Positions 57,580-64,000 of a stretch of DNA of 64,000 nucleotides are shown here, piece by piece (the stretch's first letter is position 1; each line of letters opens with the position of its first letter). The position numbers and the translations under genes were made by a program. The stretch comes from Platycnemis pennipes (lineage: Eukaryota > Arthropoda > Insecta > Odonata > Platycnemididae): assembly GCA_933228895.1 (NCBI GenBank), contig OW121849.1, positions 41,944,354 through 42,008,353 of the forward strand, given 5' to 3'. Under the pieces are notes generated by a model. That model saw only the letters and a list, made by a program, of their open reading frames with translations, made no database searches and was not told where the DNA came from.

Positions 57580-58070
57580 GAGCGCATTGGCGTCCCCGTT
57601 TCCCCCGCTGCCTATTATGCTCTAGCCTCCTAGATATGCTCCTAGGGGCACATGTGGAATCGACAATGAGTCACAGCCGGGGATCGAACCGACCGACGTT
57701 TGATCAAGGCTCTCGCGGGTCGTCGACGGTGTTCGCGGGGCATTGCCTCGAGAGGGGATCGGGCATAGCCTTGCATGATGCCGCACAGAATGGGCCCCAG
57801 GTATCCGAAGACAAAGAGGCACGCCGGAGCAGGGGTACATATTATTATATCCCTTGAGCGGTGAGCGAGAATGCGCCTGGAGGGATCCTAAAACTGGACG
57901 GAAGCGGAAGGGGGAACCGAATGATGGATGAACGACAGATACTGCAAAACTCATGACACAATGCCGACTCACTTGGAGCCGGCGTGACTCCCTCCTGGCA
58001 TCCACCCCTGAGCGCAACTTCCCTAACGAATCTTTGGCGTTCCGTCTTCCCGGAAAAGTGCGTCAAACGT
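57580..58070. promoter_or_regulatory. GC/CpG-richer island
   Basis: CpG-dense from about 57640 to 58020. ORFs on both strands (131 residues minus at 57622-58017; 73 residues plus at 57636-57857) overlap and show no domain. GGGGATCGAACCGACC resembles the complement of a pol III B box, but no tRNA fold could be drawn around it. Confidence 0.25.
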
Positions 58071-58074
58071 TCGT

Positions 58075-60235
58075 TCCATTATTAATTCAAGCCGATTGTC
58101 ATTAGCTTCATTGCTCAATACTTCCTTATCTCCCCCATTCCCCGAGACAAAAGTCGATTCTCCCACACACCATTTTAAAACGCATTGAATACTATATCGG
58201 CTTTCTGTTTGTGAGACATCAAAGGTAAGTAATCATTGTTTTGACAAGGCACTCATTCCCGATATATTCCTCATTTCCTCTATTGATCCATTATTGTCTT
58301 CCTCACCTTGATTCCCGCACACATTTGCCGATTATCTCTTTTTTCCAATGCAGTCATTCTTAAATCAATGCGTTCCATGATTCGACTCATTTTATCCCTC
58401 TCCGGTAGAATCTAGAGAAGGTCTCTGCTGCTTTTCCAAGAACTTATTTGATTCCTTATCGGTAAAACCACTTTCCATCCAACCACATCGGTAAAACCAT
58501 CTCCATCATCCAACACTATGGAAGAAAGAACTTTGATATCCTGGTTTCATGGATCAAGGGTTGAAATCGCTTCCTCCCAAATTTCGTTTGTAAAAATTAT
58601 CGTCCGCATCTTACGTCTCAAGAAAAGTGATTTCCATGTACAGGTTTTAATAAGTATTTCTTAGAAAAATTTTCTTTTCTTCTGGGATAGATTCACTTCT
58701 GGGAAGCAGCCCGATAGCTTTAGCTACTCTAACGTACTCCACCCCACAAAGGTGTCCTTCCAAGGTTGAAGTTGATGATACGTACCTTTGTTTGGTCTAC
58801 AGACCAATTTCATCGGTAATGAGTTATTTTATGCCGTCCACTCCCATTCCGATATTCATTCAATCACGAGTCCTCGGTCAGTTTTCTCAACAAAGGTGGT
58901 TACAAATGAAGGTGACGGGTGGCAATCACTGCTTATTATTTACTGCATCGAGCATACATGCATCCGCCGCCGCGTGCATTAGCCGCTATCTATTCCTTTG
59001 TATCTCGCATCGTTTGGTAGATGTAAGAATAAATGCCGATCACAAATGACGAATCCCCTCACTGCCTCCCCGATCTTAGCTTCCTATTATGCATTTAATT
59101 TCATCAGAAACTCGTTGATTAAGGTACATGATTATTGTCCTTTCCTCACAAAGCCTTGGTTTTTGAAATTTTTTCTTCATCAGGAATGGAAAATTCCAGT
59201 TTTTACTGGCAAAAATTAAAAAAACCAAAAGGTAACAATCATTCACAATGCAACGTAATATTTTTGGTTGAGATTGAATCATAGTCGTTCATGATAATAG
59301 GGTAGGAAATGGCTAAAAATAATCATGCCAGAAATGAATGGGAAATGTAACATCAAGAACCCACCACCAAGCGATCACCACTACAGATTGTGCATATTTA
59401 GCGTAAGGAAATACTAGAGGATAAAAACTTGTGGATGTCAAATGTTGAAAAATGGTACATTAAACTCTTTCTGGACATTTGGCTGGCATATTGTTTCTTT
59501 CAGGAGGTAACTGCGTCCACTTTTCTATAATTCCTCCTATTCTAATTCTATTTTCTATTTGCAATGTATTGAGAGCTTAAATGACAGAAAACGTATGATT
59601 TCCATAATTTAGGAATGGATTACGTGTAAAAATATCCATCCCACATCAAGGAAGTACATGCACTTGGCATAGAGGTTGGAACACTGAAATTTCACGTTGC
59701 AGATCCTGGAAGTCAGGCATTTATTAAAACAAATGGCCCTAAACAGAAAATGATGACAAAGTAATATATCTCATATACCGAGATATTAACCTTGGTTTAA
59801 AAATTAATCAAGACGTATAGAGTAGGCAAGAGTATAATTAAATATGCGTAGGTTTAAATCTATCCAATTTTTTCTGGATCGTCCAAACTGTAAGTACGGC
59901 ATTAGCTCCAAATTACTCTCTTGAACCTGCAGGCGAAATCCAGACACCGTACCTTTCTAAAAGGCCGCCGTAGGCTTGCTTACATCTGTAGTAATGGGAG
60001 GGATTCCCGACCTGGTTGCTTTAATTAACTTCTACACTTTCTTTTTTCACTAGCTGCTACGCTTACTTTCCCGTCGTCACTTCTTTTGACAAATCTCGTA
60101 GCGCAATGGGGTCGTTTACCATATTTTTTTAATTGCCGAATATGATAGAGTTTGTAAAATTAAAAGACCCATACTTTTCCGTTTTTATGATCCGTCAATT
60201 ATTGCTCGAGTTATAGGCGGCGAAAAACTGATGTT
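58075..60235. other. no gene recognised
   Basis: No coding or repeat signature. A short palindrome-like TTGGTCTACAGACCAA lies at about 58793-58808. Confidence 0.45.
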
Positions 60236-60239
60236 TTTA

Positions 60240-60470
60240 ACCCTTTCGGAAAAGTGGGCGTGGTGCAACCTCTGACGTATATCGACTTCGTCCAATCACA
60301 ACTGAGTCCGCGAAGTTACTTCGCCTTATCGCAATGGGGGGACACGGCTGACTCTGCCGATAGGAGCAGTTACGACAGCATCTGTGCGAGCAGACCTTCC
60401 GAGAACCTTCACTCCCTCCCCTTCCCATAAGAGCAGTCAAGAACGGGAGGAAAATGACGTCAAAGTTATC
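60240..60470. promoter_or_regulatory. small CpG-richer patch with CCAAT box
   Basis: GTCCAATCACAAC at about 60288-60300 is a CCAAT box (plus strand) within CpG-richer sequence. No TATA or initiator could be settled. Confidence 0.2.
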
Positions 60471-60620
60471 ACAGCAGCTTTTTCGGTGGGCGTCACCTTT
60501 TGCTTATTTTAATTTTTGATTTATGAGTGAATGGTTGTGGTTAGAAGATCAATTTTTTCACTAAATTTCTTTTTTCGTTTCCATCTAACAATTTCGTGTA
60601 CAAAATTGCGATTTGCATAA

Positions 60621-60680
60621 ATCTGGTGTGCAATGAAGAAAGTTGTGATTCATCACAACTTTCTTCATTGCACACCAGAT
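60621..60680. repeat. perfect 60-bp palindrome (29-bp arms)
   Basis: Left arm 60621-60649 begins ATCTGGTGTGCAATGAAG; right arm 60652-60680 is its exact complement ending CTTCATTGCACACCAGAT. The spacer is two bases (TC). There is no mismatch in the arms, and outside them the flanks do not pair. It may be a recent foldback insertion or an inverted duplication formed during repair. Confidence 0.9.
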
Positions 60681-60779
60681 ATTTGCCCAATTATGGGATA
60701 GCAAATGTAATTTACATGCATTTTAAAATGCATTAAACCGCCATCCGGTTGATTCATTTTATTTCCTTCAGTGCGGTCC

Positions 60780-61080
60780 AGCGTTAACAGCGAAATGAGA
60801 CAAGTAAAAGAGTACGCATAGGGGTGGAAAAACGAGATGGAGAGAGATTTCAGAGGATGGATGTGCGGCATACACTGCAGGGCAATGTGACGTAATCTCC
60901 CGGGGCGTCCACATTCTGGGGTAGATCGAGGATTAGAAGGAGTGAGGGAGTGGAGAGACACTTACAAGGAGAAAAGGACGAGAAGAATGAGGAGGAGGTA
61001 CGAGCCTTGGTGAAGCGTGAAGAATGGGTAGGGGAGAGAGGATGAAAAAGAAATAAGACCGAGGAGAGGAGGGAGAAATT
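60780..61080 (+). repeat. purine-rich tract
   Basis: G/A-rich with GAGGA repeats between about 60830 and 61080. The 98-residue minus ORF 60665-60961 crosses both this and the palindrome and is not a gene. Confidence 0.45.
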
Positions 61081-61139
61081 ATATAAGTTTTACACCGTCT
61101 CCTAATAGAAGTATAGGTAATGTGTCAAGCGCAACCCCT

Positions 61140-61900
61140 CATGGAAGATATTTTATAAGATTTAAGTTGAAGACATCGGATGCGAAGCAATAAAGGAGTT
61201 ACGGAGGGCAATCACTTACGGTTTGAATATTTATGATGGAGCAGACATACACAATGTCCAATATTTGTCATTACAGAAAGGACACGACGGAATATAATAT
61301 AGGTATTACTTTCTGCAGACGATACTGTTACAATACAAAAAACAACACATATTGCAATAGGCATTGCATCATTTAAACAAAATACTTAAGAATATGACTT
61401 AGTCATTTCAAAAGATAAAACCAAATTATTGGGTTATTAAGGATAGTACCCATTCTGATCTAAAATTATAATTATTTTGGCAGATAAGTTGCTGAAAAAA
61501 GTAATGGATTTTTATTACTTAGGATGTGAAACTGAAGGGTAGAAGGACATCGACAAAAACTTATTTAAATTTCAAATATAATATGGGAATATTTGCAGAC
61601 CATTAAGAGATAGGTATACTATAAAAAGACACTATAATTAAATTTTAGAAAACAATTACACTGCCAAAACAGATTTACGGTTAAAAAAGCTCGATCCAAT
61701 AAAAAACATAACACAAAAATTCAAAGCGCAGGGAGGGAATATGTTAGAAAAACATTAGGATGTTTTATGGAAGACAGAATAAGTATTAAATAATATTAGG
61801 AAGAGCCTAAATGTCAAGGAAGTGAATAATTATCATAACGGACGACACAGTCTCCGGTAAAAGTATGTGGAACTTGATCACAGTAGGAGGAAAGGTTTCA
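61140..61900 (+). pseudogene. decayed LINE reverse transcriptase, palm-thumb part
   Basis: Frames with many stops read in order ADDTVTIQKTTHIAIGIASF (motif C region of the RT, catalytic DD kept), LVISKDKTKLLGY, SKIIII, VMDFYYLGCETEG (the YLGC block), KFQI with RPLRDR, LKKLDPIKNI, RKTL-GCF-like sequence and SLNVKEVNNY. This is the arthropod LINE type with FADDT, KISK-KTK, NDFNYLGC and HKFQ blocks. More than eight stops show it is old. Confidence 0.78.
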
Positions 61901-62399
61901 ACACTGCAGTTTTGAATCCTTTTCTCCTACTATTATAATAGATGATGATTTCGGGAGGAATGCGAAAAGATGTAGAAAGAATCGACGAAACATGATTAAT
62001 TATTAAGTAGCACATAATTGCCGACCTTGAGGTAAAACAGACGTCAGCACAACAAACGAACAGTGGTTGGACGCTGTGAAGAAGGACAGGCGTGAAGCTA
62101 TGCCATAAAGTGGAGGAGATGAGTGAATACAAGATAACCAAAACATCCAAATATTATGAATGAGTGACGACACGAAATTGACATATTCAGAAGTCGATAT
62201 CAATTCCAAGAATCGGTATGTTTTGAGATTCTTTGCCTAACCGAGATTAGGAGACCTAATTTGAGAACCGAGACCTAATTTGACCGATGTCTTGAGTTCA
62301 AACATTAACAACCAGAGAGTTACAACGAGAGAGATACAATTACGACACTTCAATTTCAGGTGCATTACAGCCTCTAGCCTAAAACTAACATCATACTGG

Positions 62400-62702
62400 A
62401 TACTAGATACTGCACATATTCTAAAGAAATATTTCTTGTTATGTGCCAAACAATGTTTCTGTTAAACTGTTTCTATTGTTACTGTTAAATGCTGTTTCTG
62501 TTGCTGTTAAAATACTCTTTCAACATTTGACTGAAATATTAAATTTAGTTTTTTGATAGTGTTATGTTGCTATTGTGTAAAATAATTGAATTATGTATGG
62601 TATTTTTGCTCTCGAGGGAAATGGCTAAATTTATATTTTATTTTTTGTATTTGTTCCAGGGGACCGAATGTCCCAGAACATTAAATAATAATAATAATAA
62701 AA
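62400..62702 (+). repeat. retroelement 3' end with (AAT)n tail
   Basis: T-rich 3' UTR-like sequence with repeated CTGTTAAA-TGTTTCT units (62460-62515), then CGAATGTCCCAGAACATTAA and a run of AAT units ending at about 62700. Such TAA/AAT tails are typical of I-type and related LINEs. It lies 500 bp after the decayed LINE RT on the same strand and could be its 3' end. Confidence 0.5.
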
Positions 62703-62704
62703 CA

Positions 62705-63425
62705 TGCAAGGAGAGGCTTAAAAAAGTACACTGAAGCGTTGCCAATTTAGAGGCCATTGCAGATATGTGAAAGACAGCTTAAAATCCACATAGCCCTTCT
62801 CAATTACCTCCCCACATCGATATAATCGATTTTAGCCCCTTAAGCATTATGTTTTTAGGTGCTCAAACTTCTCAGCTTTATTACAAACTCCTCAGTTTCT
62901 TTACTAATTTTGTATACTTGGAAGCCGTGCTCACGCTCCTAACAACTAACTAACTCTGAAAACCCGCTCAAGGCTGTGCCTTGGGATGACTCTTCGTCGG
63001 AAGCACCCTGAGCGAGATGCTACGAAAGGATTGCAAAATATTTGTTAGATTGGTAAATAAGAATGGGAAGGTAGTTGAGTATAGGAAAGAATAGAAGGAA
63101 GGTTGGAATGAAACCCGACGGCAGCATTAGCTTACTCTCAACTAAAGCCGCCAAGGGGTCAACATCTTAACGTCCCATCCGACACAAGTAGCACTGAACA
63201 TGAAATGCTCTCTATAGAGCACTCTAGCTTGGACCTGTAAATGGAAAATACCCTCCACTACCACGATTCTAGCCCAGATCGGAAGCTAGTATGTACAGAG
63301 TACTAGTCACTAGCAGGAATAGAGGAGAGTAGAAAAAATAAGTAAATCGGAGCCAAGTCAAGTCTATCCTCAATTTTCGGAATTTTTTGACTGCGCTCGA
63401 ATCTCGATTGAGAGCAGTGTGATGA
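62705..63425. other. no gene recognised
   Basis: A scrap around 62955-63015 (AAACCCGCTCAAGGCTGTGC) recalls the CCGCTCAGG part of the SINE family at 26.3 and 44.3 kb, too weak to call. Otherwise featureless. Confidence 0.4.
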
Positions 63426-63429
63426 GGAT

Positions 63430-63700
63430 GAATGTATGTACCTGTGCGTGGATTAGACAAGTCACCTAGCGCCTGCGTCCACCCTCCGGAGCTGTTGAGG
63501 ATTCGTGAAGTTGCTGTTCTGCTCACGGAATGCGTCTCGGAGCCGAAACGTGCGTCCTCGCAGCTTCTCTTCGTGCCTCCGCGGCAGCCCGGTCCCTCGC
63601 TGGCCTCGCGTCACTTCACATAGTAAGCCATCATGCACCCCACCCTCATCCCGCCGGCAACGTACACGCGCCTCTGTACCTTCCAGGCGACTGAATCATA
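63430..63700. promoter_or_regulatory. GC/CpG-richer patch
   Basis: CpG-rich between about 63470 and 63620 (GTCTCGGAGCCGAAACGTGC and following). Two plus-strand ORFs overlap in different frames with no motif. Possible promoter or exon. Confidence 0.2.
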
Positions 63701-64000
63701 AAATGCTGGTCGCTCCCCCATCTATGCTGAGTTTATACACAAAAAAGTGTTTGCTACGTCCACATGCGTTCGCACGATAATAAATCGTAGGACACAGCAT
63801 TTCTGCCCAGTTACAACTAAGTAACCATTTGGATTTAGGGTGAGAAATGCCGAAATGTACGAGGAAGTAGCTGTTCATAACAAAGATTCATGTCTTTCCG
63901 CAATTCTGCATTTTTGTTACACATTTTTCGAGAAATAAAATAATTGTTTTTAAGCGAAACCAGCAAGTCTTTCCGAATAACAAATTATTCCCATTCACTC

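Noticed and set aside
57660..57720. tRNA gene on the minus strand from the B-box-like GGTTCGATCCCC
   Set aside because: No matching A box or cloverleaf stems could be drawn.
1..64000. bacterial-type operons, defence systems or CRISPR arrays
   Set aside because: No long intact ORFs, no ribosome-binding-site-led gene clusters and no regularly spaced repeats; gene remnants show frameshifts and intron-like breaks typical of eukaryotic repeats.

Overview
The window looks like nuclear DNA of an arthropod with a large, repeat-rich genome. It is mostly AT-rich and non-coding, with a few GC/CpG-richer islands. It is full of decayed transposable elements whose protein motifs are eukaryotic: LINE reverse transcriptases, a Penelope-like GIY-YIG endonuclease, a Transib (RAG1-like) transposase and tRNA-derived SINEs. 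I see no bacterial operons, rRNA genes, CRISPR array or mitochondrial sequence. No complete host protein-coding gene could be recognised, and the species cannot be fixed from what is here.

Layout. 1-2.2 kb: no recognised gene. 2.2-5.2 kb: the 3' part of a Penelope-like element (GIY-YIG ORF plus a hammerhead-like 3' region) abutting a 5'-truncated LINE, both on the minus strand. 8.4-9.9 kb: GC-richer, purine/pyrimidine-tract DNA with a possible TATA promoter. 10.7-12.5 kb: LINE scraps. 16.13-20.02 kb: a complete but inactivated 3.9 kb DNA transposon with 474-bp terminal inverted repeats, a 9-bp target duplication and a 375-bp insertion inside its transposase. 21-24.2 kb: a pile of LINE 3' ends from two families. 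24.6-25.4 and 28.9-29.4 kb: GC islands. 31.9-36.0 kb: a degenerate Transib transposon with long inverted ends that carry recombination-signal-like heptamers, flanked by CGACG. 36.2-39.1 kb: a second, more diverged inverted-repeat element with a remnant of a common arthropod element protein. 42.15-42.31 kb: a foldback element with a hammerhead-ribozyme-like core. 42.7-43.3 and 46.1-47.0 kb: GC islands. 43.6-44.1, 50.8-51.5 and 61.1-61.9 kb: decayed LINE reverse transcriptases. 53.92-54.15 kb: an intact tRNA-derived SINE with a 13-bp target duplication. 60.62-60.68 kb: a perfect 29-bp-arm palindrome. 62.4-62.7 kb: a retroelement 3' end with an (AAT)n tail.

How the parts relate. Nothing here works together as a host pathway. 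The window records successive insertions: LINE next to Penelope, a retroelement inside a DNA transposon, an inverted-repeat element inside another, and SINEs in between. The items most worth following are the Transib (a relative of the RAG1 recombinase with RSS-like ends), the 9-bp-TSD transposon of unclear superfamily, and the hammerhead-like motifs in two places. Host genes, if any, would be represented only by single candidate exons or promoters (8.6, 14.1, 29.2, 40, 42.9 and 51.8 kb), all weakly supported.
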